64,000 nt of DNA from Bradyrhizobium sp. CCGUVB4N (GTDB taxonomy: Bacteria > Pseudomonadota > Alphaproteobacteria > Rhizobiales > Xanthobacteraceae). How positions within the stretch are numbered: the first letter of the stretch is position 1; each line of letters opens with the position of its first letter. Shown one piece after another: positions 44,138 through 53,703 of this stretch. The stretch covers positions 6,758,001-6,822,000 of the forward strand of contig NZ_JANADP010000001.1 of the NCBI RefSeq assembly GCF_024199945.1. Reading direction: 5' to 3'. The position numbers and the translations under genes were made by a program. The notes below the pieces were generated by a model. The model saw nothing but the letters and a program-made list of their open reading frames with translations, had not been told where the DNA came from and ran no database searches.

Positions 44138-44941
44138 CTAGCTCTTTGGCTTGTCTTTCAGATCCGCGGGCGCGCCAACCCAGCGGGCCACCTCGATATC
44201 CGACGATGTGTCGCGCATGAAGGTCGGGCAGATATGCAGCTCCGGAATGACTGCACCCTTTTGCAGGCTTGCGCAGAGCAGAACCGCGCGCGCGACGTCG
44301 TGCGGATTCAGCATCACGGCACGCTCATTGTCGAGCGGCGGCCGCGCGCGATTGTCCATGATCGGCGTATCCGTCTCGCCCGGCAGGATGGTCGTCGCAC
44401 GAATACCCTGATTGCGGTAGGTGTTGTGCAGGAAAGTCATGAAGTTCTTCACGCCGGCCTTGGCCGCACCATAGGCGGCGCCGCCGAGCAGATTTGGATT
44501 CACGACCGCGAGCGACGACACGGTGATGATCGTGCCTTCCGTCCTGGCAATCATGTCCTCCAAAACGGCCTGCGTCAGATTGAACACCGCGGTGAGATTG
44601 ACATTCACCGTGGCGTTCCATTCGGCTTCGCTGAGGAAACGCGCATTCAACACCTTGCTGGCACTGCCGGCATTGTTGACGAGAATGTCGATCGCTCCGA
44701 CGTTGCGCTTGACCCAGGCGACCGTCTCCAGGATCGCCTCGCGCGATGCCACATCCAGCTCGTGAGCGACAGCCTTTCCGCCGGCCTTCTCGATGATCGC
44801 GGCGACATCGCGCAGCGGCTCGATCCGGCGTCCGGTCAGGACAACCGTTGCGCCCTCCCCTGCGAGCAGGATCGCGGTCTCGCGGCCGATCCCCGTTCCA
44901 GCACCGGTAACGAGTGCGACCTTTCCATCGAGCAGACCCAT
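44138..44941 (-). CDS. SDR dehydrogenase in the hydantoinase operon
   Basis: The product is 267 residues. TGAGTGIGRETAILLA binds the cofactor, then NNAGSASKV (near residue 90), TVSSLAVV and the catalytic Tyr-Lys in YGAAK. It is placed 7 bases after the HyuB gene and 12 before the aldolase gene. It probably reduces or oxidises an intermediate made by the hydantoinase pair. The C-terminal DLKDKPKS tail is charged. Confidence 0.85.
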   Translation of the reverse strand: MGLLDGKVALVTGAGTGIGRETAILLAGEGATVVLTGRRIEPLRDVAAIIEKAGGKAVAHELDVASREAILETVAWVKRNVGAIDILVNNAGSASKVLNARFLSEAEWNATVNVNLTAVFNLTQAVLEDMIARTEGTIITVSSLAVVNPNLLGGAAYGAAKAGVKNFMTFLHNTYRNQGIRATTILPGETDTPIMDNRARPPLDNERAVMLNPHDVARAVLLCASLQKGAVIPELHICPTFMRDTSSDIEVARWVGAPADLKDKPKS

Positions 44942-44948
44942 GTTTCCC

Positions 44949-46631
44949 CTATTCGGCTGCAGTCGCCGCCACGCTGGAGCTCTGATAGCCGTAAATCTGC
45001 CTCGCCGCCTCGGGCGTGATCAAGCCCTCGGCGAGGTCGAGCTCGATCGCGGCCGCCGTACGATCGGCCGTGCGCCCCCAGCCTCCGCCACCGGGCGTCT
45101 CGACTTCCAGGCGGTCGCCGGTCTTCAGCACGACCTTGCCCTTGGGAAACTGGGGCTCGCCATTCCTGTACACCTTGCCGGCGCTCCCGGACTTGCCGCC
45201 GACGACACCGAAACAGGGATGTCGCACGCGCTCTGACGCCAGATAGATGTTCATCGGGTTGCGTCCGAGGTTGCGCAACACGACGCGTTGACCGAGACCG
45301 CCGCGGCTCCTGCCGGCGCCGCCGGAATCCGCAATCAGCTCCTTGCATTCCGTGAGCGCCGGGACCGCGATCTCGAACATCTCGATCGCCGTCACCCGGC
45401 AATTGGACGGGAAGCTCAGGGTGTCGAGGCCGTCGAATTCGGCGCGGGCGCCCTGCCCGCCGTGAAAATTCTGCACCGAACCGTACTGCGAACCATCGTC
45501 ACGCCGTCCGACGCAATTGGCGGCCCAGATCGGCGCACCGCCGCTATCGCCCATCACCTTGTCAGGCACCACGCCCTCCAGCGCCTTGAAGATCAGCGAC
45601 GGAATCACATGCCCGATCAGGTTACGCGAATTGCCGGCGGTCCATTCCTCGGGATTGAGAATGGAACCGAGCGGCGCCTCGTCCGTGATCGGCGTGATGC
45701 AACCCTCATTGTTCGGCGTATCGGGGTCCAGCAGGCATTTCAGCGCATAGACCGAATGCGCATAGCGATAGTTGGTGCGACAATTGATCGAGTGGAGGAT
45801 CTGCTCCGACGTTCCGGTGTAGTCGACATGAATGGAATCATCGCGGACGATCACCGCGGCCTTGAGGGTCACATCGGTATCGTATCCGTCCAGCAGGACC
45901 TCGGCGCTGTAGGTACCGTTCGGCCACTGCCGGATCGCGCGCCGGGTTTGCGCTTCGGAGCGGGTGTGGATCGCGTCGGCCAGCTCGTCGATCCCGTCGA
46001 GACCATACTCGTCCAGGAATTTGACCAGTTCGCGGCCCATGACGTTGTTGGCCGCCACCATGGATTCAAGATCGCCCATCACTTCGGTGGGAAGCCGAAC
46101 GGACGCGGCAATGATGTCGAGCACGTCCTGATTGGGGACGCCGGCCTTGTGCAGCTTCACGATCGGGAAGCGGATACCCTCCTCGAAGATGTCGCTGGCT
46201 TCGGAATGCAGGGGCGCGCCGCCGATGTCAGGAAGATGCGCGATCGAGCCGGCATAGGCCACGACCTTGCCGTTCTTGAAGATCGGCGTGATCATCGTGA
46301 CGTCGGGCAGATGGCCGGTACCAATCTCGGGATCGTTGGTGGCAAGCACGTCGCCCTCTTGCAACGTCTCCGCCGGAAACTTCGGCAGGAAGTATTTCTG
46401 CGCGGCCACCGGCAGCGAGGTGATGAACACAGGGATCGACCAGGTGCATTGGGCCAGCGCACGGCCGCGGCTGTCGAGCAGCACAGTCACGTAATCGTGG
46501 TTTTCGCGTACGATCGGCGAGAATGCGGTTCGGCCGAGCACGATGTCGGCCTGATCGGCGATGAAGATCAGGCGATTCCACATCACCTGCAGATTGATGG
46601 GATCATTGAAATCGGCAGCATTCACGGACAT
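44949..46631 (-). CDS. Hydantoinase B/oxoprolinase family subunit
   Basis: The product is 560 residues, normal for HyuB. Family features include GDVLATNDPEIGTGHLPDVT near residue 100, HSEASDIFEEG near 140 and SGGAGRSRGGLGQ near 440. With HyuA it carries out ATP-dependent opening of cyclic amides such as hydantoins or 5-oxoproline, or acts as an acetone-carboxylase-like complex. The gene follows hyuA by 12 bases. Confidence 0.92.
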   Translation of the reverse strand: MSVNAADFNDPINLQVMWNRLIFIADQADIVLGRTAFSPIVRENHDYVTVLLDSRGRALAQCTWSIPVFITSLPVAAQKYFLPKFPAETLQEGDVLATNDPEIGTGHLPDVTMITPIFKNGKVVAYAGSIAHLPDIGGAPLHSEASDIFEEGIRFPIVKLHKAGVPNQDVLDIIAASVRLPTEVMGDLESMVAANNVMGRELVKFLDEYGLDGIDELADAIHTRSEAQTRRAIRQWPNGTYSAEVLLDGYDTDVTLKAAVIVRDDSIHVDYTGTSEQILHSINCRTNYRYAHSVYALKCLLDPDTPNNEGCITPITDEAPLGSILNPEEWTAGNSRNLIGHVIPSLIFKALEGVVPDKVMGDSGGAPIWAANCVGRRDDGSQYGSVQNFHGGQGARAEFDGLDTLSFPSNCRVTAIEMFEIAVPALTECKELIADSGGAGRSRGGLGQRVVLRNLGRNPMNIYLASERVRHPCFGVVGGKSGSAGKVYRNGEPQFPKGKVVLKTGDRLEVETPGGGGWGRTADRTAAAIELDLAEGLITPEAARQIYGYQSSSVAATAAE

Positions 46632-46643
46632 GGGGCGTGGTCC

Positions 46644-48710
46644 TCAGGCGATGTTGATCACGAGATTGCCGTTGACGTCGACGTGAGCCGTCCCGCTCGG
46701 TCCGACGACAGCGGTCGATTCCCGCTGCTCGACGATCGCCGGTCCCTGGATCTTCCCATCGACCGGCAGCTTGTAGTGATCGTAGACCGGCGTATCGACG
46801 AAGCCGCCAGCTTCGCTGAAATAGACCGAACGTGCGCCCTTCCTGGCCTCGGCAACATCGCGCGCATGGGGGCGAGTCACCTGATCCTTCTTGCCGCTGC
46901 AGCGCAGACGCCAGGTGATGACCTCGACGGATGAACCAGCGACGGTGCGCCCGAACAGTTCGCGATAAAGCTTGTAGAAATTGCCGAGCAGCTCCTCGTG
47001 GAATTGCTTCGGCGGCAGGCTGCGATCCGGCAATGCAACGGTGATCTCGTGGCCCTGGCCGACGTGCCGCATGTCCACGGTGTAGCTGTTGGTGATCGTG
47101 TCCGGTGCGACACCCGCGGCGCGCACGACGTCCGCCCCTTGCGCGGAGAGGTCGCCGAGCAGGCGATCCATCGTAGCGAAATCCCAGTTGTCGACCTGCA
47201 TCGGGAAGCTCGCGGAGAGGTCGACCGCAACGGGAGCAATCAACAAGCCGATCGCCGAGGTGACACCGGCGCCGGTCGGGCAGATGATGCGCTTGATACC
47301 GAGCTTGCGCGCGATGCCATAGGCATGCACGGGACCGGCGCCGCCAAAGGCGACCATGGGCAGGCTTCGCGGATCGACGCCGAGGTCGGTCGCATGCACG
47401 GCCGCCGCCTTGCTCATGGATTCATTGACGAGATCGTGGATACCGAAGGCGCAGCGCGGCACGCTGACGTCGAGCGAAGCTGCGAGCTTCGACATGGCCG
47501 AGAGGGCGGCGTCCTTGGAAACCTTGAACGACCCGCCGACGAAGGATTCGGTGCCCATATAGCCGAGCAGGATATCGGCGTCGGTCACGGTTGGCTCGGT
47601 GCCGCCGCGCTGATAGGCGGCCGGCCCCGGCAGCGCGCCCGCCGAACGCGGACCGACGTCGAGCAGACCGAGCGGATTCTTCGCTGCGATCGAGCCGCCC
47701 CCAGCGCCGATCTCGATCATGCGGATCGACTGGATCTTCAGGGGAAAGCCCGAGCCTTTGCGGAAGCGATGATAATGCGCGACCTCGAGATCAGTGCCGA
47801 CCGTCGGCTCGCCGTTCGGAATCAGACACAGCTTTGCGGTGGTGCCGCCCATGTCGAACGACAGCACGCTGCCCTCGCCGGCGATGCGGCCGAATTCGGC
47901 GGCTGCAACGGCGCCGGCGGCCGGGCCCGATTCAATGAGCCGCACCGGCAGCTCGGCAGCCCGGCTGCTCGGCACGAGGCCGCCCGACGACGTCATCCAG
48001 AGCACCTGGCGATGGATACCCTTCGCGGCGAACTCACGCTCGAGATGCGCGACGTGGCCGGACATCTGCGGCCGCGTGTAGGCGTTGACGACGGTGGTCG
48101 AGGCGCGGTCGAATTCACGAACCTCCGGGCAAACTTCCGACGACAGCGACACGAAGATACCGGGATATTCCTCGCGCAGCAGCGACGCGATGCGCTGCTC
48201 ATGATCAGGATATTTGTAGGCGTGCAGCAGACAGACGGCGACGGACTTGATGCCTTCCTCGCGCAGTCGGCCGGCGATCTCGCGGACCGTCTCTTCCTCG
48301 AGCGCCGTGACGACCTCGCCGTCCGCCGATATGCGCTCGATCGCACCGAAGCTGTTCGCGCGCGTCACCAGCGGATCCGGGTATTTCAGGTTCAGGTCGT
48401 AGAGATCGTAGCGTCCTTCGTTGCGGATGCGCAGCATGTCCTGGAAGCCGGCGGTCGAGATGAAGCCGGTCTTGACGCCCTTGCGCTCCAGCACCGCATT
48501 GGTGACGACGGTGGTCGCCCCCAAGACCTGAAGGCCATCGAGGTCAACGACGTCGCCGAATTCCGCGAGCAGTTCGGACACCCCGCGAACCACGGCCTCG
48601 GCCGGATTGGCCGGTGTGCTCAACACCTTGTGGAGATGAAGTTCGCCCTTGTCGTCGAGCAGCGCGAAATCGGTGAAGGTTCCCCCGGTATCGAATGCGA
48701 GCTTGGCCAT
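46644..48710 (-). CDS. Hydantoinase A/oxoprolinase family subunit
   Basis: A GAGGAAA site just before ATG 48710 sets the start at MAKLAFDTGGTFTDF (688 residues); an upstream ATG at 48788 would overlap the operator. The N-terminal ASKHA-type nucleotide motif DTGGTFTDF and a second phosphate motif SFDMGGTTAKL (near residue 280) are intact. It is the first gene of the operon HyuA - HyuB - SDR - aldolase. An inverted repeat for a LysR regulator lies 72-96 bases upstream. Confidence 0.92.
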   Translation of the reverse strand: MAKLAFDTGGTFTDFALLDDKGELHLHKVLSTPANPAEAVVRGVSELLAEFGDVVDLDGLQVLGATTVVTNAVLERKGVKTGFISTAGFQDMLRIRNEGRYDLYDLNLKYPDPLVTRANSFGAIERISADGEVVTALEEETVREIAGRLREEGIKSVAVCLLHAYKYPDHEQRIASLLREEYPGIFVSLSSEVCPEVREFDRASTTVVNAYTRPQMSGHVAHLEREFAAKGIHRQVLWMTSSGGLVPSSRAAELPVRLIESGPAAGAVAAAEFGRIAGEGSVLSFDMGGTTAKLCLIPNGEPTVGTDLEVAHYHRFRKGSGFPLKIQSIRMIEIGAGGGSIAAKNPLGLLDVGPRSAGALPGPAAYQRGGTEPTVTDADILLGYMGTESFVGGSFKVSKDAALSAMSKLAASLDVSVPRCAFGIHDLVNESMSKAAAVHATDLGVDPRSLPMVAFGGAGPVHAYGIARKLGIKRIICPTGAGVTSAIGLLIAPVAVDLSASFPMQVDNWDFATMDRLLGDLSAQGADVVRAAGVAPDTITNSYTVDMRHVGQGHEITVALPDRSLPPKQFHEELLGNFYKLYRELFGRTVAGSSVEVITWRLRCSGKKDQVTRPHARDVAEARKGARSVYFSEAGGFVDTPVYDHYKLPVDGKIQGPAIVEQRESTAVVGPSGTAHVDVNGNLVINIA

Positions 48711-48781
48711 CTTTTTCCTCGAAGCGATTGTTTTCGAGGGTAGGAAATGCGGCCGCACGCGACCACCACAACTCCCGTCTG

Positions 48782-48806
48782 CCGCCATAGGTTTTGTTTA
48801 TGGCAT
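48782..48806. promoter_or_regulatory. LysR-type inverted repeat before hyuA
   Basis: ccgccata-N9-tatggcat is an interrupted inverted repeat of the LysR type (AT-rich half ends facing a 9-base spacer). It shares the 13 bases gtctgccgccata, including the left arm, with the site at 55923-55947 and lies just after the LysR gene. Confidence 0.6.
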
Positions 48807-48871
48807 GGCGAAACCGGCACAATGCAGCCGAGCTGCGGCGGTGCTCGTGCCATAGATTGCAAGCGTTCTGC

Positions 48872-49813
48872 CTAGACCGCCCGAATGCCTTGCGGATGAC
48901 TGCGCATCAGCTTCTCAACGACAGTCAGAAGCACCGAGCGCGTGGCCAGCGCGGGCTCCGACAGCGGCAGATGATCGGAGACGCACAAGGACACGGTCGC
49001 CTCGATGGCGGGGCGCACCAGCCGCCGCACCTCGACACCCGCAAAGCTCGACGCGCTGGCGGCGGCGACCGAGGCCGGCAGGATGGTCGAGCCGAGCCCT
49101 TCGGTCACGGCCGCACCAAGCGCAGAGACGGATTCGATCTCGGAGGCGACGTTCGGCGTCACCCGCGCTCGCGCCAGCGATTCATCAATCAGGCGGCGCA
49201 GGAAATGGCCCTGGCTCGGCAGCAACAGCCTGACGTCAGCCAGCGCCGACAGCGGCAGCGGTTCGTCCGTCGTCTTCTTCGCCGCAGGCTCGACGCGCGA
49301 CACGAGATACAGCTCCTCGCGGAACAGCGGCTGCAGCTTGACGCCCTTGATCGGGCCTGAGCCATAGATCATCGCCATGTCCATCTTGCCGGTCATAATG
49401 AGCTCACTGAGCACGTGACCGAAGCTGTCGTTGATATGGACGATGATCTGCGGATGCAGCGCGGACATCTCTTTCAGGATCGGAAGCGACAGCGTGCTCG
49501 ACGCCGAATAGGTCGCTAAGCCAATCGACACGCGCCCGGCCAGGGCCTTGGTCGACTGGTCGATGTCGATCTGCGCCTGCTCGATCTGCTTCAACAGCAA
49601 CTGGGCATGACGATAAAGGATCAGGCCGGCTTCGGTTGGGACAATGCCATGATTGCTGCGCAGAAGCAGCTTGTGCTTGAAATGGCTCTCAAGCGCAGCG
49701 ATCTGCTGCGAGAGCGCAGGTTGCGCCGTACGCAGCAGGCCGGCCGCGCGCGAGACGCTTCCGGCATCGACGACTTTGACAAAGCTTTTCAGCTTCCTGA
49801 AATCGACGCTCAT
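48872..49813 (-). CDS. LysR-family regulator (hydantoinase/Liv region)
   Basis: The product is 313 residues. The helix-turn-helix is in residues 3-60 (KLKSFVKVVDAGSVSRAAGL, AQPALSQQIAALE), with a full effector-binding domain after it. It lies between the Liv-aminotransferase unit and hyuA, all on one strand. The matching inverted repeats at 48782 and 55923 make it the likely activator of both operons, with a co-inducer from the imported substrate. Confidence 0.88.
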   Translation of the reverse strand: MSVDFRKLKSFVKVVDAGSVSRAAGLLRTAQPALSQQIAALESHFKHKLLLRSNHGIVPTEAGLILYRHAQLLLKQIEQAQIDIDQSTKALAGRVSIGLATYSASSTLSLPILKEMSALHPQIIVHINDSFGHVLSELIMTGKMDMAMIYGSGPIKGVKLQPLFREELYLVSRVEPAAKKTTDEPLPLSALADVRLLLPSQGHFLRRLIDESLARARVTPNVASEIESVSALGAAVTEGLGSTILPASVAAASASSFAGVEVRRLVRPAIEATVSLCVSDHLPLSEPALATRSVLLTVVEKLMRSHPQGIRAV

Positions 49814-49935
49814 ATGTGTCGAATACCGGCTCTGAGGATGTCACTCTGACCAGCAATATCCTTTATCTAGCCTGTTGATTTCAATGAGATTCTTCGCGAA
49901 GCGCCCCTGGTTCTTCGGTCCGCGCCCCAGCGTGC

Positions 49936-51144
49936 TCAACGAAGCGCCCGACAGGCCTTTTCGATACGGTCGCAGGCCTCCTTGATCGCCTCTATCGAGG
50001 TCGCGATCGACAGGCGGAAATAAGGCGAGAGGCCGTAGGCAGCGCCCTGCACCGCAGCAACGCCAACACCATCCAGAAGATAAAGTACGAAGTCGAGATC
50101 GTTCTCGATGACCTTGCCTTCGGGCGTGGTCTTGCCGATCACGCCCGCGCAGCCGGGATAGAGATAGAAGGCACCGTCAGGCACGAGGCACGACAGACCC
50201 GGGATTGCATTCAGCCGTGCACAGGCATAATCGCGCCGCTCCTTGTAAAGCCTGACGCTGTCGCGAACGAACGACTGGTCGCTGGTCAGCGCATGGGCCG
50301 CAGCGGCCTGGCTGATCGACGATGGGCACGACGACATCTGCGATTGCAGCTTGTTGATCGCCGAAACCAGCGGCGCGGGGCCGGCGGCATAACCGATCCG
50401 CCATCCGGTCATGGCATAGGTCTTTGACACGCCGTTGGTCAGCAGGATGCGATCCTTCAACGCGGGCACCGCCGCCGCAAGCGTCGTCGCCGGTTCGTCG
50501 CGGTACCAGATCTGGTCGTAAATATCGTCCGAGAGCACGAGGACGTCGGGATGGCGCGACAGCACAGCGCCGAGCGCTTCGAGATCGCTGCGGGAATAGG
50601 CAGCTCCAGTCGGATTTGAGGGGGCATTGAGGATCAGCCAGCGCGTCCTCGGCGTGATCGCGGCCTCCAGCGCGTCAGCCGTCAGCTTGAATCCCTGGTT
50701 CTCGGAGCAGCGAACGATCACCGGCTTGCCGTCGTTGGCAATGACCATGTCGGGATAGGAGACCCAGTACGGCGCGGGAATGATGACCTCGGCGCCCTCC
50801 TCCACGCTCGCCATCAACGCGAGGAACAGGATCTGCTTGGCGCCGCCGCCGACGCAGATCTCGTTGTCGCTATAGTCGAGCCCGAGGCGACGCTTGTAGT
50901 CGGCAATAATCCCCTTGCGCAGCGCCACGGTGCCGTTGACGGCGGTATATTTCGTTTCGCCGCGATCGATCGCCGCGTGAGCCGCCGCCTTGACGTCGTC
51001 GGGCGTGTCGAAGTCAGGCTCGCCGATCGCCATGTCGACGATGTCGCGGCCGGCAGCCTTCAGCTCGCGCACGCGCGCGGACGCCGCGGTGGTCGGGGAT
51101 ATCTTGATGCGCGAGACGCGCGCGGCCGGCACGAAGATCGTCAC
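49936..51144 (-). CDS. Class I/II PLP-dependent aminotransferase (aspartate aminotransferase-like)
   Basis: The start is GTG 51144 with AAAGGA about nine bases upstream; the longer frame above it only overlaps livF. The product is 402 residues. The PLP Lys is in GVSKTYAMTGWRIGYAAGP near residue 240, and NAPSNPTGAAYS near 177 and the Arg of YFRLSIATS near 380 are as in the family. It follows livF by 29 bases and probably removes the amino group from the substrate imported by the Liv system. Confidence 0.9.
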   Translation of the reverse strand: MTIFVPAARVSRIKISPTTAASARVRELKAAGRDIVDMAIGEPDFDTPDDVKAAAHAAIDRGETKYTAVNGTVALRKGIIADYKRRLGLDYSDNEICVGGGAKQILFLALMASVEEGAEVIIPAPYWVSYPDMVIANDGKPVIVRCSENQGFKLTADALEAAITPRTRWLILNAPSNPTGAAYSRSDLEALGAVLSRHPDVLVLSDDIYDQIWYRDEPATTLAAAVPALKDRILLTNGVSKTYAMTGWRIGYAAGPAPLVSAINKLQSQMSSCPSSISQAAAAHALTSDQSFVRDSVRLYKERRDYACARLNAIPGLSCLVPDGAFYLYPGCAGVIGKTTPEGKVIENDLDFVLYLLDGVGVAAVQGAAYGLSPYFRLSIATSIEAIKEACDRIEKACRALR

Positions 51145-51173
51145 TGTGGTCGTCCTTTTGATTGTAAATCGTG

Positions 51174-51914
51174 TCAGTGCTCGACGTCGGTCTCGCCGCG
51201 CATGCGGCCGGTGAGGAACAGCTCGCCGAGCTCGTCGTGGGTGATGTCTGCGGGCCGCCCGTCCCAGATCACTTTGCCGAGCCGCAGGATGACGGCGCGC
51301 TGGGCGACCTGCATGGCCTTTTTGGTGTTCTGCTCGACCAGCAGGATGGTCTGGCCGGCCGCGTTGATACGCAGCAGCTCGTCGAACACGACGCCGATCG
51401 CAGTCGGCGACAGGCCGACCGAGGGTTCGTCGACCAGCAGGATCTTTGGCCGCTGCAACACAGCCATTGCGACCTCGAGCAATTGCTGCTCGCCGCCGGA
51501 CATGTTGCCCGCCAGCGTGTTGCGGCGTGTCTTCAGGATCGGGAACAAGTCGTAGACATAGTCGCGCTCCGCCTTCACGTTCCTGTCGCGCAGCGTGTAG
51601 GCGGCCATCTGCAGATTCTCGTCGACCGTCATCACCGGAAAGTTGCAACGGCCCTGCGGCACCCAGGAGATGCCTTCGGCCAGGATTGCGCGGGACTTGA
51701 AGGCTGAAATGTCCTTGCCCCGCCAGTTGATGCTGCCGCCCTTGGCGGTCGTCATGCCGTAAAGCGTCTTGAGCAGCGTCGATTTGCCTGCCCCATTCGG
51801 ACCCATCAGCGCAACGAACTGCCCCTGCGGCACATCGAGATCGACGCCGTTGAGGATATCGAGCGAGCCGTAGCCCGCGCGCAGTCCCTTGATCGAAAGA
51901 GAGGGTTCAGCCAC
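51174..51914 (-). CDS. livF: Branched-chain amino acid-type ABC transporter ATPase LivF
   Basis: The product is 246 residues. Walker A GPNGAGKST, signature MSGGEQQLLEVAMAVL and Walker B ILLVDEPSVGL are intact. The short length without a regulatory tail is typical of LivF. It overlaps the livG end by 8 bases. It energises import together with LivG through the LivHM channel. Confidence 0.95.
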   Translation of the reverse strand: MAEPSLSIKGLRAGYGSLDILNGVDLDVPQGQFVALMGPNGAGKSTLLKTLYGMTTAKGGSINWRGKDISAFKSRAILAEGISWVPQGRCNFPVMTVDENLQMAAYTLRDRNVKAERDYVYDLFPILKTRRNTLAGNMSGGEQQLLEVAMAVLQRPKILLVDEPSVGLSPTAIGVVFDELLRINAAGQTILLVEQNTKKAMQVAQRAVILRLGKVIWDGRPADITHDELGELFLTGRMRGETDVEH

Positions 51915-52677
51915 CGAGATAGGCCTCCCGCACCGCCTGATTCTGGACGATCTCGTCCGGTGTTCCCTCAGCGAGCTTGCGCCCCTGGTCGAGCACGACC
52001 ACGCGCCGGCACAGGCTGGTGACCACGTCGATGTTGTGCTCGATGATCAGGAAGCTGACGCCGAACGAGGTGTTGGCAAGACGAATGCTCTCGACCACAC
52101 GTTCGATCAGCTTCGGATTGATGCCCGCCATGGGCTCGTCGAGCAGGATGAGCTTCGGCTCCGGCATCAGCATGGAAGCAAACTGGATCAGCTTCTGTTG
52201 TCCGCCCGAAAGCTTTCCCGCGGGCTGGAAGCGCACGTCCCAGAGGCCGGCGATCTTGATCAGCTCGCGCGCCCGTTCCCGCAGGGCTTTAATGCGATTG
52301 CGCGCGGCGGCGCCGATCCCGAAGGTCGACAGGATTCCAGGGAAGGTAAACATCTGGCCGGCGATGACGAGGTTCTCCTCGATATCGAGCGCAGAGAACA
52401 CCACCGTCTTCTGGAACGAGCGCAGCATGCGTCCTTCCCGCGCAATGTCGTTGAGCGACCAGCCGGTGATGTCCTGGCCATCGAGCTTCACAGCACCTGC
52501 GCTGGGCTTCGCAAGCCCGGTCACGCAATCGAAGAAAGTCGACTTTCCGGAACCATTTGGTCCGATCAGCCCGCAGATCTCGCCGCGGTTGACGTGCAGG
52601 TCGACACCGTCGACCGCGCGCACCGCGCCGTAGGATTTGCAGAGCCCGGAGATGTCGAGAATCGGCAGCCCGCTCAT
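51907..52677 (-). CDS. livG: Branched-chain amino acid-type ABC transporter ATPase LivG
   Basis: The product is 256 residues. Walker A is GPNGSGKST, the signature LSGGQQKLIQFASML, and Walker B LILLDEPMAGINP. The LivG-type insertion with RNRIKALRERARELIKIAGL is present. The start overlaps the livM stop as ATGA. HAAT systems of this kind import branched-chain or other amino acids, amides and related compounds. Confidence 0.95.
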   Translation of the reverse strand: MSGLPILDISGLCKSYGAVRAVDGVDLHVNRGEICGLIGPNGSGKSTFFDCVTGLAKPSAGAVKLDGQDITGWSLNDIAREGRMLRSFQKTVVFSALDIEENLVIAGQMFTFPGILSTFGIGAAARNRIKALRERARELIKIAGLWDVRFQPAGKLSGGQQKLIQFASMLMPEPKLILLDEPMAGINPKLIERVVESIRLANTSFGVSFLIIEHNIDVVTSLCRRVVVLDQGRKLAEGTPDEIVQNQAVREAYLGG

Positions 52678-53693
52678 TTGCGCCTCTCGAGGAATGACCA
52701 GAAGCGGCCGATCAGCGGCGCGAAACCGTTCGGGAAATAGAAGACGAGGGCGAGCAGGAAGAAGCCGTAGGCGATCATGCGCAGTTCCGGCGCGACGCGC
52801 AGGGCTTCGGTGAGACCGACGAACAGCAGGCTGCCGAAGATGACGCCCGAGATGGTGCCTGCGCCGCCGCCGAGCACGATGATCAACATCGTGGTCGAAT
52901 AATACATCTGGAAGGTCAGCGGGCTCACCACCGTGAGGTAATGCGCATAGAGGCTGCCGCCGAGCCCGGCAAACGCGGCGCTGATCATGAACACGATGAG
53001 CTTGTAGTACCAGGTGGGGATACCCACGGATTCAGCCAGCGTCTCGTTTTCGCGGATGGCGATCATGTTGCGCCCCGCGGGCGAACGCACGATCAGATAG
53101 ATCGTCAGGGTCGCCAGCGCCGCGATCGCGAGCACCAGATAATAGAAACCGACGGTGCCGGAGACCGTGAATGAAGCCGGCCCCAACGCAAAGTAGGGCT
53201 TCGGTATAGCGGCCAGGCCCATGTCGCCACGCGTCAGGCTGATCCAGTTTTTCGCAATCGCCTGCCCGATGATCACGAAGCCGAGCGTGCACATCACGAA
53301 CGAGGTCGAGCGCAGGCGCAAAGCGGGAATTCCGAGCGGAAGCGCGATCGCACCGGCGATGAGCCCGGCGGCGAGGAAATTCAGATAGAACGGCGTACCG
53401 AAATGCACCGCCAGCAGCGCCGATGCATAAGCCCCGATGCCGAAGAACGCTGCCTGCGCCAACGACAGCAGCCCGGTGTATCCGAGCAGCAGATTGAGAC
53501 CATGAGCCGGCAGCAGGAAGATCAACGCGATGATGATTGCATGCAGCGGGTAGTTCCCGAGGAACAGCGGTGCCAGGCACGCCAGCGCCGCCAGCGCAAG
53601 GCCGAACGCGACGCGCAGATCCGTTCCGGTCTTCGCCACTGGGCTTTCTGCCGGTGTCATGGTCTGGTCTCGGACAATCTCGGTCAATGTCAC
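52674..53693 (-). CDS. livM: Branched-chain amino acid-type ABC transporter permease LivM
   Basis: The product is 339 residues with about eight membrane segments. Motifs GLNLLLGYTGLLSLAQAAFFG (near residue 65) and GRNMIAIRENETLAESVGI (near 210) are the LivM hallmarks. A second ATG at 53660 is possible. It begins 10 bases after livH. Confidence 0.94.
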   Translation of the reverse strand: MTLTEIVRDQTMTPAESPVAKTGTDLRVAFGLALAALACLAPLFLGNYPLHAIIIALIFLLPAHGLNLLLGYTGLLSLAQAAFFGIGAYASALLAVHFGTPFYLNFLAAGLIAGAIALPLGIPALRLRSTSFVMCTLGFVIIGQAIAKNWISLTRGDMGLAAIPKPYFALGPASFTVSGTVGFYYLVLAIAALATLTIYLIVRSPAGRNMIAIRENETLAESVGIPTWYYKLIVFMISAAFAGLGGSLYAHYLTVVSPLTFQMYYSTTMLIIVLGGGAGTISGVIFGSLLFVGLTEALRVAPELRMIAYGFFLLALVFYFPNGFAPLIGRFWSFLERRK

Positions 53694-53703
53694 ATCCCAG
53701 CGA

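Noticed and set aside
45288..46934. 548-codon + strand open frame opposite hydantoinase B
   Set aside because: It has no recognisable domain, is rich in Arg, His and Asp, and is fully explained by the HyuB gene on the other strand.
46998..48743. 581-codon + strand open frame opposite hydantoinase A
   Set aside because: Composition is that of an antisense shadow and the minus-strand HyuA has all family motifs.
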